64,000 bases of DNA from CAVTSA01 sp963737225 (GTDB lineage: Bacteria; Chloroflexota; Dormibacteria; Dormibacterales; Dormibacteraceae): contig CAVTSA010000010.1 in the NCBI GenBank assembly GCA_963737225.1, positions 1 to 64,000 of the forward strand, written 5' to 3'. This document shows, one piece after another, positions 33,731-42,120 of the stretch. The notes under the pieces were generated by a model. It had not been told where the DNA came from and searched no databases. It worked only from the letters and a program-made list of their open reading frames with translations. A program made the position numbers and the translations under genes. Numbering within the stretch: position 1 is the stretch's first letter; every line of letters begins with the position of its first letter.

Positions 33731-33790
33731 CGTTTCTGCACATTCCGCTCTTTCCGGCTCGGAGATAGCGACGGTTTCTGCAGAAACGAC
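33731..33790. repeat. Paired-palindrome element, diverged copy 3 (Dps-hydrolase convergent gap)
   Basis: The second site GTTTCTGCAGAAAC (33774-33787) is a perfect palindrome. The first site keeps CCGTTTCTGCA but its right arm has decayed. The TTTC cores (33733 and 33775) are 42 bp apart, and ATAG starts 10 bp before the second, exactly as in the copies at 14.9 and 48.1 kb. It lies between convergent gene ends. Confidence 0.5.
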
Positions 33791-33847
33791 CTAATCCACG
33801 GCCCGGGCTGGCGCCCGATCGTCGAGCGCAGCTTCATCGCGGGCAGT

Positions 33848-35476
33848 CTACGGACCCCCCAGAACGGGGAGCTCGACCCCCGACGGATGCACCGGGTCGT
33901 GGTGGAGGCCGACCGACTGGACCACCATCGTGGTCCCGGTCGCCAGTGGTTCGCCGCTCCCCAGGTTGCGCGCGTACCGGGGATGCGACCCGCTCGACAC
34001 CTGCAGGCGGACACGGTGGCCGGGCAAAAAGCGGTAGGCGGTCGCGAACAGCTCGACGACCACCCGCTGGACACCCTCGGCATCCAGGACCGCGCCCTCC
34101 GGACGGATGCGGACCAGCCCGTCGGTGACGTTGTGGGACCGGCCGCGGCGATCCACGTCGCAGAGCCGCGCGAAGAGGTCGAAGTGCGGGCGGTCGCATT
34201 CGACGTACAGGTCCGCGACGACCGCGCCGACCACGGTCAGGGGCTCCCGCAGAGCCCGGCCGGTGAACGTGAGCACGTCGTCTCGGGCTTCCAACCGGCT
34301 GTTGTCGCGCCGGCCCGCGCTCGGGGAGAGCATGCTGCCGCCGACGGCGGGCGTGGGATCGGCGGGGTCGTATCGGTAGCGCGACGGCGGACCGGGAGGA
34401 GGCGCGTGCTCGTTGAGGGCCCCGTCCGGCCACAGATGCCAGCGGCGGGGCGTGGCGGACGGCCACTCGTCGCTTTCGATCCATCCTTGCCTGGGCTGCA
34501 GGGCGAGCCGGACCGGCGGCGCGGGTCGAGGTCGGGGCCGGCCCCGAAGATGCAGGTCGAACCAGTCCAGCGCCTCCCTCAGCTCGGCCAGCATTCCGCG
34601 GCCGCTGGTGTGCGTCCAGGGACCGACCACCAGCTGCACCGGCGCGCCGGAGCGGGAGAGCGCCTCCCAGTCATTGAGCTCGTAGGGGAGGAAGTAGTCG
34701 TACCAGCCGGCGACGAAGGAGACCGGGAGCTCGAGTTCCGGGATCACCCGCGTGTAGCGCACCGGCTCCCAGTAGGGGTCCCCTGGCTCGGGATGCTCCA
34801 GCCAGTCCTGGTAGTACGGCACCCGCTGGCCGGTCAGGGCCAGGTCGGCGTCGCGCAGGGGAAGCACCATCCGCGCGGCCTGACCCCGCGCTCGACCCTC
34901 CCGGAAATAGGCCAGCCGTCCATGAGGCTCCTTCTGCAGCGCGATGCCCTGCACCCATTGCAGCGCGGTGTCCAGAGCGAAGGAGCCGCCCGGGTAGTAG
35001 GACTCCCGCCGGTTGGAGGCCATGATCTGGATCGCCATCGCGCGCAGCTGCGGTGGCCGCGTCGACGCCAGCGCCCACTGCGTGAAGCTGAGGTAGCTGG
35101 GTCCGAAGGTCGCGATCGTCCCGTCCGACCATCGCTGTTCGACGATCCAGTCGGCCACGCTCCGGCCGTCCCCCGCCTCGCTCGGGAAGTGGATGGCTCC
35201 CCCCGACCCGAATGTGCCCCGCGTGGACTGAATGACCAGGTTGTATCCCCGCTCGGCGAAGGGAAGCGCGAGAGCCGCCAGGATGGAGGACCGTCCGTAG
35301 GGGGTGCGTACCAATACCGTGGGCCGGGCGGCGCCATCCGCCGGCAGGTGGAGATCGGTGAGGAGCTCGACGCCGTCCGGAGCCCGAAGGCGGACGTCGC
35401 GCTCGACCAGGACCTCGGGCGTCTCCGGGGAGCGAAGACCGGCGAAGCGCGCCAACGCCCGGCTCAGCACCGTCAT
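33848..35476 (-). CDS. CocE/NonD-family hydrolase (X-Pro dipeptidyl-peptidase S15-like)
   Basis: 542 aa. The N-terminal alpha/beta hydrolase domain shows LRAPDGVELLTDLHLPADGA, RPTVLVRTPYGRSSI, YNLVIQSTRGTFGSGG and nucleophile elbow TIATFGPSYLSFTQW (Gly-Pro-Ser-Tyr). GWYDYFLPYELNDW carries the acid Asp and VVGPWTHTSGRG the His. The C-terminal jelly-roll (residues about 330-540) ends VRLQVSSGSHPRYARNLGSG. Members hydrolyse esters, amides or glutaryl-cephalosporins; the substrate here is unknown. It overlaps the upstream membrane gene by 4 nt. Confidence 0.9.
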   Translation of the reverse strand: MTVLSRALARFAGLRSPETPEVLVERDVRLRAPDGVELLTDLHLPADGAARPTVLVRTPYGRSSILAALALPFAERGYNLVIQSTRGTFGSGGAIHFPSEAGDGRSVADWIVEQRWSDGTIATFGPSYLSFTQWALASTRPPQLRAMAIQIMASNRRESYYPGGSFALDTALQWVQGIALQKEPHGRLAYFREGRARGQAARMVLPLRDADLALTGQRVPYYQDWLEHPEPGDPYWEPVRYTRVIPELELPVSFVAGWYDYFLPYELNDWEALSRSGAPVQLVVGPWTHTSGRGMLAELREALDWFDLHLRGRPRPRPAPPVRLALQPRQGWIESDEWPSATPRRWHLWPDGALNEHAPPPGPPSRYRYDPADPTPAVGGSMLSPSAGRRDNSRLEARDDVLTFTGRALREPLTVVGAVVADLYVECDRPHFDLFARLCDVDRRGRSHNVTDGLVRIRPEGAVLDAEGVQRVVVELFATAYRFLPGHRVRLQVSSGSHPRYARNLGSGEPLATGTTMVVQSVGLHHDPVHPSGVELPVLGGP

Positions 35477-36114
35477 CGTGCCCGAACCGTACCGCGTTGC
35501 CGCGTGCGGGCCGTGAGCGAGCCCCCCAGGGACACGCCGACTCCCGCTGTCCCCAGCAGCACCAGCAGCAGGCCGGCGCCGGCCAGCGTCTGCGCGGTGC
35601 CCAGGTAGGGAATGGTCACGAAGACCGGCACCAGCGCCCCGAGGATGCTCCCGGCCGTCGAGAGCGCGTAGACGCGGCCCGCGGTGTGGCCTCCCGACTC
35701 CACTCGCGGCAGCAGGAGCCGGATCGCGAAGGGTGGCGCGCAGCCGAAGAGGACGGTGGGGACGGCGAAGAGCACGATCACGGCGGCGAAGGTCGAAGCC
35801 ACCGCCCCCCCGAGCGCCTGGAAGGCGTGCAGCGAATCGCCGAGCAGGGGACCGCTGAGGATGGGGACCAGCACCACCCAGGCACCCGCCAGGACCTGTA
35901 GCAGGAAGAACAGCCAGGGCCAGGGGCGGCGGTCCGCGATCCGACCCCCGAGGACGTAGCCCAGGCTCAGGTAGAGCAGCACCATCCCGATCAGGACGCC
36001 CCAGACGTTGATGCTGTCTCCGAAGAACGGGGCCAGCAGCTGCGACGCCGCCAGCTCCACCGCCAGCGAGCAGGCCCCGCAGCAGAACGTCATGCCCAGG
36101 ATGGCGAAGCGCAT
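35473..36114 (-). CDS. Membrane protein, paralogue of the membrane half of the adjacent spermidine-synthase-like protein
   Basis: 213 aa from ATG 36114 with GAGGAGG just upstream. About six hydrophobic helices. It begins MRFAILGMTFCCGACSLAVE and has LLAPFFGDSINVWGVLIGMV, LGYVLGGRIADRRP and GRVYALSTAGSILGALVPVF, each mirrored in the next gene upstream. The methyltransferase-like domain is absent, so it is a membrane-only version. It lies 8 bp after the larger paralogue, implying a heteromeric pair or a recent duplication. Confidence 0.85.
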   Translation of the reverse strand: MRFAILGMTFCCGACSLAVELAASQLLAPFFGDSINVWGVLIGMVLLYLSLGYVLGGRIADRRPWPWLFFLLQVLAGAWVVLVPILSGPLLGDSLHAFQALGGAVASTFAAVIVLFAVPTVLFGCAPPFAIRLLLPRVESGGHTAGRVYALSTAGSILGALVPVFVTIPYLGTAQTLAGAGLLLVLLGTAGVGVSLGGSLTARTRQRGTVRAR

Positions 36115-36122
36115 GGTCCTCC

Positions 36123-37664
36123 TCAGCCCCCGCCGGTCGCGAACTGGAAGATGACGGAGTCGGTCAGCTGTTCGATGGGGTCCAGGTTGTCGGTGTAGAC
36201 CGGGCCGTGGTACCGCGAGCGGCGGAGATCGCTCTGGAGGAGCACCTCCTGGGCCACCTGTCGCGCCAGCGGGGAGCCGACCAGCCCCAGATTGTGCCGT
36301 ACCGCCGCCAGGTCGGTGGGGGCGGTGGTGCCGTAGATCTCGGTGTTGGCGGAGTCGGGAGGATCGGCGAGGAACACGTCGTCGAACACGGGGCGCATGG
36401 TGCTCGCCAGCGCCGCCACCAGGCGGTAGTCGGTAGCGGTGCGCCCGGCGTTGACCATCACCACCCCGCCCGGCGCCAGGTGCTCGCGCACGAGGCGGAA
36501 GAACTCCTCGGTGGTGAGCTGGAACGGTATGTAAGGCTGCCGGTAGGCGTCGATCACGATGACGTCGTAACGGTCGCCGGGCGGTTGGGTCTGGAGCCAG
36601 TAGCGCGCGTCGTCGATGTGGATGTGCAGGTTGGGCTCGGTCTCGTGGAAGTAGCGCCGCCCGACGGAGATGATCTCGGGATCCTCCTCCACCCCGTCGA
36701 TGGCGACCGTGGAGCCGTAGGCCAGGGTCAGCTCCCGGGCGGTGGTGCCGCCGGCCAGGCCCAGGATCGCGACCCGGTGCGGCCGGGATGGGGTCCGCTG
36801 CCAGGAGGTGAACGCGGTCGCCACTACCGGGTAATCCCACTCGTTGCCGGTCAGCGGGTTCTGGGGGTCGTAGATCGAGTGGACCGTCTGCGCCTCGTTC
36901 AGCGTCAGCTCGGTCTGTGACCCGACCTGGACCACCTGGATGTAGTTGTATTCGGACTCGCCCTCGAAGATCACGCGCCCTGCCACCGGGGGCTTGATGT
37001 ACGGCGGCAGCAGCAGCGTCGCACCCAGAACCACCACCAGCATCGCCGCCGCCGGCCAGCGCCGCATGGGGTACAGCCCGAGAGCGCTGACGACGACCAG
37101 GAGGACGCCGAGCCCGACCAGGGTCGCGCGGGTGCCCCAGGTCGGAATGGTGACGAACACAGGCAGGAAGGTTCCGGTGATGCTGCCCGCCGTCGAGAGG
37201 GCGTAGATACCGCCTGCCGTACCGCCCCCGGTGGTCACACCTCGCAGGAGCAGACGGGTGGCGTACGGCGAGGCGAAGCCGAGCACGATGGTGGGGACGG
37301 CGAACAGCAGGAGCACGCCGACGCCGGCGACCAGCACCAGTCCCGCCGAGAGGATCGCGAAACCGTGGAGGGCGGTGAGCAGGACGGGGGTGGCGAGGAG
37401 CGGGATCAGCCCGATCCAGAAACCCGCCACCAGGTTGATCTGAAAGAAGACCTCGGGGTGTGGCCAGCGGTCGGCCACCCGTCCCCCGATCGCGTACCCG
37501 ATGCTCAGGTAGAGCAGCACCAGCCCGATCAGGATCCCCCACACGTACAGGCTGTCGCCGAAATAGGGCGCCAGCAGGCGCTCGGCGCCGATCTCGATCG
37601 CGAGCGACGACATTCCGCAGCAGAACGTCATCACCAGCACGACCCGGCGCCTGGCGTCGATCAC
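36123..37664 (-). CDS. Fused membrane/spermidine-synthase-like protein
   Basis: 513 aa. About seven N-terminal membrane helices (LLAPYFGDSLYVWGILIGLV; GYAIGGRVADRWP; YALSTAGSITGTFLPVFVTI) are fused to a C-terminal spermidine-synthase/methyltransferase-like domain. That domain contains HSIYDPQNPLTGNEWDYPVV, VAILGLAGGTTARELTLAYG (nucleotide loop), IDGVEEDPEIISVGRRYF, DARYWLQTQPPGDRYDVIVI and a DAYRQPYIPFQLTT stretch. Such fusions are widespread but poorly characterised, and true polyamine synthesis is unproven. It is followed immediately by a truncated paralogue. Confidence 0.85.
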   Translation of the reverse strand: MIDARRRVVLVMTFCCGMSSLAIEIGAERLLAPYFGDSLYVWGILIGLVLLYLSIGYAIGGRVADRWPHPEVFFQINLVAGFWIGLIPLLATPVLLTALHGFAILSAGLVLVAGVGVLLLFAVPTIVLGFASPYATRLLLRGVTTGGGTAGGIYALSTAGSITGTFLPVFVTIPTWGTRATLVGLGVLLVVVSALGLYPMRRWPAAAMLVVVLGATLLLPPYIKPPVAGRVIFEGESEYNYIQVVQVGSQTELTLNEAQTVHSIYDPQNPLTGNEWDYPVVATAFTSWQRTPSRPHRVAILGLAGGTTARELTLAYGSTVAIDGVEEDPEIISVGRRYFHETEPNLHIHIDDARYWLQTQPPGDRYDVIVIDAYRQPYIPFQLTTEEFFRLVREHLAPGGVVMVNAGRTATDYRLVAALASTMRPVFDDVFLADPPDSANTEIYGTTAPTDLAAVRHNLGLVGSPLARQVAQEVLLQSDLRRSRYHGPVYTDNLDPIEQLTDSVIFQFATGGG

Positions 37665-37732
37665 CTCTCGAGGCTACTGGGGGGCAGGTCGGGGAACGCC
37701 CCGCGGAACGCCCCTGAGTCCCGGAGCCGGGT

Positions 37733-38623
37733 TCAGCTCTCCTTGAGGAGCGTCTCCGCAAACCGGCGTGTCCGCTCGTCGAGCGGCACCGGCAGCCTCA
37801 CGTCGACCTCCGCGAAGAGGTCGCCCGCCGTACCAGCCTTCGCCGCCGGCATCCCCAACCCGCGCAGGCGGAGGCGCTTGCCGTTCTGGGTCTCGCGTGG
37901 GATGCGGAGCTGCACGTGGGTCCCTTTGGGGGTCGGAACGTCGACCTCGCCGCCGAGCAGCGCGGTCGCCAGCGGCACCTGAACCACGACCCGCACGTCG
38001 TGACCCTCGCGCTGGAAGACCTGGTCGGGGCGGATGCGCACGCGGGCCCGCACGCCGGGGGCGCGCAGGATGGTGCCGTCGGCCACGCCGGGCGGGACGG
38101 TGAGCTCGAGTGAGCGCCCGTCGAGCGTCTGAACCCGCCGGTGCGTCCCGACGTACGACTCGTGGAAGCTGATCGAGAGGTCGACCTCCTGGTCCAGCGT
38201 CGGCGCTGCCCCGCCCGGGGTCCCCCCACCGTTGCGGTTGAACATGTTCCCGAAGAGGTCGGCGAACGACGCGGAACCGCCGCCTTGACCGACGTTGAAG
38301 TTCCGGAACACGTCGCGCAGGTCCTCGGGGTCGAAGTCGACGGTCTGGTACGCAGGCCCCGACGGCCCGCTGGTGGGAGCACCCGCCGCGCCCGCCTGCT
38401 GCCACTGGTCGCCGTAGCGGTCGTAAAGCTTGCGCTTCTCGGGATCGGAGAGGACGGCGTGCGCCTGCGACACCTGCTTGAACATCTCCTCGGCCTCTTT
38501 GTCGCCGGGGCGTACGTCGGGGTGGTACTGACGGGCGAGGCGCCGGAACGCGCTCTGGATGTCCTTCTGGGTCGCATCCCGCGGGACCTCGAGGGTCTCG
38601 TAGAAGTCCTTCGTGGCTGGCAT
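37733..38623 (-). CDS. DnaJ/CbpA-type co-chaperone
   Basis: 296 aa from ATG 38623. The J domain (residues 4-68) has FYETLEVPRDATQKDIQSAF, RRLARQYHPDVRPGD with the HPD motif, and DPEKRKLYDRYG. A Gly-rich linker (GNMFNRNGGG) follows. There is no zinc-finger domain, and the C-terminal substrate-binding beta domains read SLELTVPPGVADGTILRAPG and LGGEVDVPTPKGTHVQLRIP. It therefore belongs with CbpA/type II J proteins that stimulate DnaK. No dnaK or grpE is adjacent. Confidence 0.93.
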   Translation of the reverse strand: MPATKDFYETLEVPRDATQKDIQSAFRRLARQYHPDVRPGDKEAEEMFKQVSQAHAVLSDPEKRKLYDRYGDQWQQAGAAGAPTSGPSGPAYQTVDFDPEDLRDVFRNFNVGQGGGSASFADLFGNMFNRNGGGTPGGAAPTLDQEVDLSISFHESYVGTHRRVQTLDGRSLELTVPPGVADGTILRAPGVRARVRIRPDQVFQREGHDVRVVVQVPLATALLGGEVDVPTPKGTHVQLRIPRETQNGKRLRLRGLGMPAAKAGTAGDLFAEVDVRLPVPLDERTRRFAETLLKES

Positions 38624-38658
38624 TTGGATAGTTGGTTTGTACCAAAGAATGGCCCGGC

Positions 38659-39291
38659 TCAATCCACCGGGGTCACGCCGGCCCGGATCCCGGCCTCGTC
38701 GATCTCGAGGATCCCCACCGTCGGGCGCTGCACGTCGATCCGGTGCCGGGCGACCTGCAGCCAGGTCCACTCGAACCAACCCGGCCCCCGCTCCAGCCGG
38801 CGTCGCGCGGCCGCCGCGTCGACCACGTAGACGGGACCCGGGTTGAACAGCACCGGCCTTGAGGTGGCATCCAGCATCGGCTGGTGCGTGTGGCCGGACA
38901 CCACCAGGTCGGCATTCGGGAACTGCGCACGGAGCCAGGCGGCGTGGCCGGGAAGCGGGGCGACGAGGCCCAACGAGATCGTACTCACGAACGTCAGCGG
39001 CTCCTCGTAGAGGTGACCGTGGTTGCCGTGTACGAGACCGATCCGGCACCCGTCCAGAAGGAACTCCCGGGTCGTCGGGAGCCGCTCCAGGGAGCGGTCG
39101 TGGTCGCCGCGGACCGCGATCACAGGCGCGATCCGTTCCAGGTCGCGCAGGGTGACCTCGCCCTCCTCCCCACCCACGTCCCCGGCATGCAGGATCAGCT
39201 CGACACCGCCCAGCGCGCGGTACAGACCGGCGGGGAGACGATCCAGGAACTCGGGGCAGTGGGTATCGGCGACCACGCCGATGCGATGCAT
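38659..39291 (-). CDS. Metallophosphoesterase, YfcE/MJ0936-like
   Basis: 210 aa from ATG 39291; the longer ATGs overlap the likely -10. Calcineurin-like motifs in order: IGVVADTHCPEFLD (DxH), LILHAGDVGGEEGEV (GD), VIAVRGDHDRS (GDHD in place of GNHD), GLVHGNHGHLY and ADLVVSGHTHQPML (GHTH). The family comprises dimetal phosphodiesterases acting on phosphodiester substrates that vary. It is divergent from the gene-free 39.3-39.8 kb stretch. Confidence 0.92.
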   Translation of the reverse strand: MHRIGVVADTHCPEFLDRLPAGLYRALGGVELILHAGDVGGEEGEVTLRDLERIAPVIAVRGDHDRSLERLPTTREFLLDGCRIGLVHGNHGHLYEEPLTFVSTISLGLVAPLPGHAAWLRAQFPNADLVVSGHTHQPMLDATSRPVLFNPGPVYVVDAAAARRRLERGPGWFEWTWLQVARHRIDVQRPTVGILEIDEAGIRAGVTPVD

Positions 39292-39298
39292 CCCTCCC

Positions 39299-39304
39299 AT
39301 TGTC
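39299..39304 (-). promoter_or_regulatory. -10 element, leaderless start of metallophosphoesterase
   Basis: GACAAT on the minus strand, 7 nt before ATG 39291. It overlaps the alternative ATG at 39300 and so argues for the shorter protein. Confidence 0.5.
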
Positions 39305-39767
39305 CCGTTTCGCGCCCACCCCAACCGCCCACAACTCGCGCCTCCCTCTCGCCCAGCCCGCCGTCACTCAGGCCCTTTCAAGCACGCCCGCTTTCCCCCC
39401 ACTGCCGGCACTCAGTGTCCGCAACCCCGCTCCCGCAGCCCGCTTTCCCCCGCAAGCAACCCGCTCGCGCAGCCCCCTCGCCACCCGCAGCCCACACTCG
39501 AGCCCCGTTCACCCCCGGCGGCCACGCACAAGCGGGCGCGCCAGCGCTCGGGCGCCAGCCCGAAACAAGCCCCGCTCCAAACCTCACGAGAGTCCACAAG
39601 TGCGGGCCCGGCAGGGACCGGCGGCGAGTGCCGCCGAGGGGCTTGGGGGCGCAGCCACCCAAGTAGATCAAATGCGCGCCCGCAACCAGCACGCACGGCC
39701 CCTATGGCCCGTGCGCGAAGCGCTCGCGCGCCAGCGCGACCCATTCCTCACAAAATATCCATCGCAC
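39305..39767. other. Gene-free stretch with strong strand asymmetry and G-tracts on the minus strand
   Basis: About 460 bp without a convincing gene. From about 39310 to 39560 the plus strand is dominated by C and poor in G, so the minus strand carries many GGG-GGGGG tracts (quadruplex potential). Near 39617-39665 there are two hairpins on the plus strand, GGCGGC-GAGT-GCCGCC and CTTGGG ... CCCAAG. The long open frames here lack codon-type periodicity to my eye. Confidence 0.5.
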
Positions 39768-39798
39768 TTGACAAATTGGCATGTCGCCTTTCTAAACT
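39768..39798 (+). promoter_or_regulatory. Promoter of the DUF4097-like gene
   Basis: TTGACA (39768-39773), 19-bp spacer, TAAACT (39793-39798), 6 nt, ATG 39805. It is the best -35/-10 pair in the window and implies a leaderless message. The spacer is AT-rich relative to its surroundings. Confidence 0.7.
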
Positions 39799-39804
39799 GG
39801 CAAC

Positions 39805-40680
39805 ATGGAAGATCGAAGAACGATCCTGCAGCGCGTCGCCTCCGGCGAGCTGTCGCCGGAGGAGGCCGCGGAGCAGCTGGACCGCCTGAGCAACCAGCCG
39901 CCACCTCCTCCGGCGGCCCCGACGCCCGGCGAGGCGCCCTCGGTGCCGCCGGCCCCGGGCGACGCACCCCCCTTCGAACCGGTCGGCGAAGGGCCGGGAG
40001 CGGGCCCCCAGGCGCCGCCGCCGCCCGTCACCACCGGCCTCGCCGCCAGCCCCCTGGAGCGCGTTCGCGTCGTCCGCAACCTCGGCTCCACCCGCATCGT
40101 CGGCGACCGCGAGGTGCTGGAGGCCGTCGCCGAGGGGCCGCACCGGGCGGAGCGGCTCCCCCGCGAGCTCGTCATCCACAGCGACTTCGACGAGGAGGGT
40201 GGCTTCAACTTCAGCCGCGTCCAGGGGCAGTGGGGACGCTACCGCAACGCCCGGCTCAACGTGCGCATGCGGCCCGACCTCCCTCTCACCGTCCAGGCGC
40301 AGGCCTCCAGCGTCCAGGTGCAGGGCGTCACCGGCCGCATCACGGGCGACGTCCAGGCCGGCTCGCTCACCGTTGACGGCTCACCGGGGCCGTTCGACCT
40401 GACCGTGCAGGCGGGCAGCCTGACCATCGTCGGTGCCATCAACAAGGGGACCTCGAGGGTGCGCTGCGAGGCGGGGTCCGTCCACGTCGTCCTGCGTCCG
40501 GGATCCAGCGTTCGCATCGTCGCCCACTCCACGCTCGGCTACGTGAGCCTGCCGGAGGAGGCCGGACGGCTCGACGACTTCGTGATGGGCGGCGGCACTC
40601 GCGAGATCACCGTGGGTTCCGGCGAGGCGCGCCTGGAGATCGAGTCCACGATGGGCTCGGTGCGAGTCACCCAGGAGTGA
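39805..40680 (+). CDS. DUF4097-like beta-helical protein
   Basis: 291 aa. A short N-terminal helical motif, RRTILQRVASGELSPEEAAE (SHOCT/YvlB-like), is followed by a Pro-rich linker (about 30-75) and a repetitive beta structure: VQGVTGRITGDVQAGSLTVD, FDLTVQAGSLTIVGAINKGT, VRCEAGSVHVVLRPGSSVRI, ending LEIESTMGSVRVTQE. This pattern of short repeating strands is typical of DUF4097/DUF4098 proteins, often next to membrane-stress regulators. There is no signal peptide. It is coupled to a DUF2089-like gene, a pairing also suggestive of regulation. Confidence 0.75.
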   Translation: MEDRRTILQRVASGELSPEEAAEQLDRLSNQPPPPPAAPTPGEAPSVPPAPGDAPPFEPVGEGPGAGPQAPPPPVTTGLAASPLERVRVVRNLGSTRIVGDREVLEAVAEGPHRAERLPRELVIHSDFDEEGGFNFSRVQGQWGRYRNARLNVRMRPDLPLTVQAQASSVQVQGVTGRITGDVQAGSLTVDGSPGPFDLTVQAGSLTIVGAINKGTSRVRCEAGSVHVVLRPGSSVRIVAHSTLGYVSLPEEAGRLDDFVMGGGTREITVGSGEARLEIESTMGSVRVTQE

Positions 40681-41045
40681 CCAAAGAGCGGCTGGCTCCC
40701 CGCGACTGTCCGGTCTGCGGGGAGCGTCTGGCGCTGACCCGGCTCACCTGCCACGGCTGTGGGACCGAGCTCTCCGGGGATTTCGCCTCCTGCGAGTTCT
40801 GCGCGCTGGGCGGCGAAGACCGGGAGACGCTCCGGGTGTTCTTGCAGTCGCGCGGCAACATGAAGGAGCTGGAGCGACACCTGGGTGTCAGCTACCCGAC
40901 CGCCCGCGCCCGTTTCGACGCCCTCCTGAGCAAGCTCGGGCTGGGAACCCCGCCGGAACCGCGCCCGCGCCCGCCGCTCACCCTGCTCAGCCGCCTGGCG
41001 CGTGGCGAGATCGGCGTCGACCAGGCACTCCACGAGCTGGGCTGA
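40677..41045 (+). CDS. DUF2089-family zinc-ribbon/HTH protein
   Basis: 122 aa from GTG 40677, overlapping the preceding stop (GTGA). An N-terminal zinc ribbon with RDCPVCGERLALTRLTCHGC and a second Cys pair (SCEFCALG) is followed by a helical DNA-binding-like region: FLQSRGNMKELERHLGVSYP and TARARFDALLSKLGL. The C-terminal tail (LLSRLARGEIGVDQALHELG) again resembles the SHOCT-like helix of the neighbouring protein. DUF2089 proteins are predicted regulators, so it probably controls this two-gene operon. Confidence 0.85.
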   Translation: MTKERLAPRDCPVCGERLALTRLTCHGCGTELSGDFASCEFCALGGEDRETLRVFLQSRGNMKELERHLGVSYPTARARFDALLSKLGLGTPPEPRPRPPLTLLSRLARGEIGVDQALHELG

Positions 41046-41056
41046 AGGGCGCCGAC

Positions 41057-42085
41057 TCAGGCGAGGCGGCGGCGGACCGCGGCGCCGACTTCCTGGGTGG
41101 AAAGCGTGCCTCCGAGGTCGGGGGTCGTATCCCCCGCCCGGATCGTGTCCCCCACCGCCTGTTCGATGGCGCCGGCCGCCTCGGTATCGCCCAGGTGGTC
41201 CGCCAGCAGGCCCGCGGTGAGGATCGCTCCGATCGGGTTGACGACCCCTTTCCCCGCCAGGTTCGGCGCGCTGCCGTGGATCGGCTCGAACAGGCCACGG
41301 CCCGTGTCCGGGTTGATGTTCGCCGAGGGAGCCACCCCCATGCCGCCCACCAGCGCGGCGGTGAGGTCGCTCAGGACGTCGCCGAACAGGTTCCCGGTCA
41401 CGATGACCTCGAACTGACTGGGATCCCGGACCAGCTCCATCGCCGCCGCGTCGGCGTAGAGGTGCCGGGTCTCGATCCCTGGGTGCTGGGCGCGCAGGGC
41501 GTGCCACCGGTCCTGCCAGAGACCGCCCGCGAACGCGAGGGCGTTCGACTTGTCGACCATCGTCATCCGCTGCCGGGCCCGGGTGAACGCGTGCTCGATG
41601 ACGCGCGTGATGCCGAGATAGGTGTTGACGTCCTCCTGGATCGCAACCTCCTGCTCGGTCCCGCGCTTGAACCGGCCTCCCATCCCGATGTAGGCACCCT
41701 CGGTGTTCTCGCGCACGATCAAGAGGTCGACGCTGCCCCGCTCGGGGTCCTTCAGAGGGGAGAGGCCAGGCGCGTACAGCTTCGCCGGTCGCAGGTTGAC
41801 GAACAGATCCAGCTCGAAGCGAAGTTTGAGCAGCACCTGGGCCGCGTACCCGACGTCGGGAACGCGTGGGTCGCCGATCGCGCCGAACAGGATCGCGTCG
41901 GCCTCCGAGACCTCCTTGAAGGTCTGGTCGGACATCGCCGGCTCGCCTCGCAGAACCGGACCGGCGCCGACCTCGAACTCCTCGAACGCGTAGTCGAGGC
42001 CCAGGTGCTCCAGCACCGCTCGCGCCTCCGGGATCACCTCCTGCCCGGCCAGGTCGCCGGGAACGACCGCGATGTACCTGGTCAC
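41057..42085 (-). CDS. 3-isopropylmalate/isocitrate-type dehydrogenase
   Basis: 342 aa from GTG 42085 with GGAGGAG upstream. Decarboxylating dehydrogenase signature: IAVVPGDLAGQEVIPEARAV, LFVNLRPAKLYAPGLSPLKD, LLIVRENTEGAYIGMGGRFK, the Lys in MTMVDKSNALAFAGGLWQD, and VTGNLFGDVLSDLTAALVGG followed by GMGVAPSANI. The length fits LeuB. Homoisocitrate, tartrate or isocitrate specificity cannot be excluded, since no other leu genes are present. It follows the aminotransferase by 35 bp. Confidence 0.88.
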   Translation of the reverse strand: MTRYIAVVPGDLAGQEVIPEARAVLEHLGLDYAFEEFEVGAGPVLRGEPAMSDQTFKEVSEADAILFGAIGDPRVPDVGYAAQVLLKLRFELDLFVNLRPAKLYAPGLSPLKDPERGSVDLLIVRENTEGAYIGMGGRFKRGTEQEVAIQEDVNTYLGITRVIEHAFTRARQRMTMVDKSNALAFAGGLWQDRWHALRAQHPGIETRHLYADAAAMELVRDPSQFEVIVTGNLFGDVLSDLTAALVGGMGVAPSANINPDTGRGLFEPIHGSAPNLAGKGVVNPIGAILTAGLLADHLGDTEAAGAIEQAVGDTIRAGDTTPDLGGTLSTQEVGAAVRRRLA

Positions 42086-42120
42086 CCTCTCTCCTCCTTC
42101 GCGCAGTCCGGATTAGTGGT

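Noticed and set aside
37733..39367. 544-aa extension upstream of DnaJ
   Set aside because: The extra N-terminus is antisense/out-of-frame translation of the metallophosphoesterase; the J domain begins at ATG 38623.
39378..39692. 104-aa minus-strand ORF in the G-rich stretch
   Set aside because: Composition follows the G-tracts, no start signals and no domain-like pattern.
39300..40376. Long plus-strand ORF covering the gene-free stretch and the start of the DUF4097-like gene
   Set aside because: Wrong frame relative to the real gene at 39805, low-complexity Pro/Arg/Ser composition, typical GC-rich shadow.
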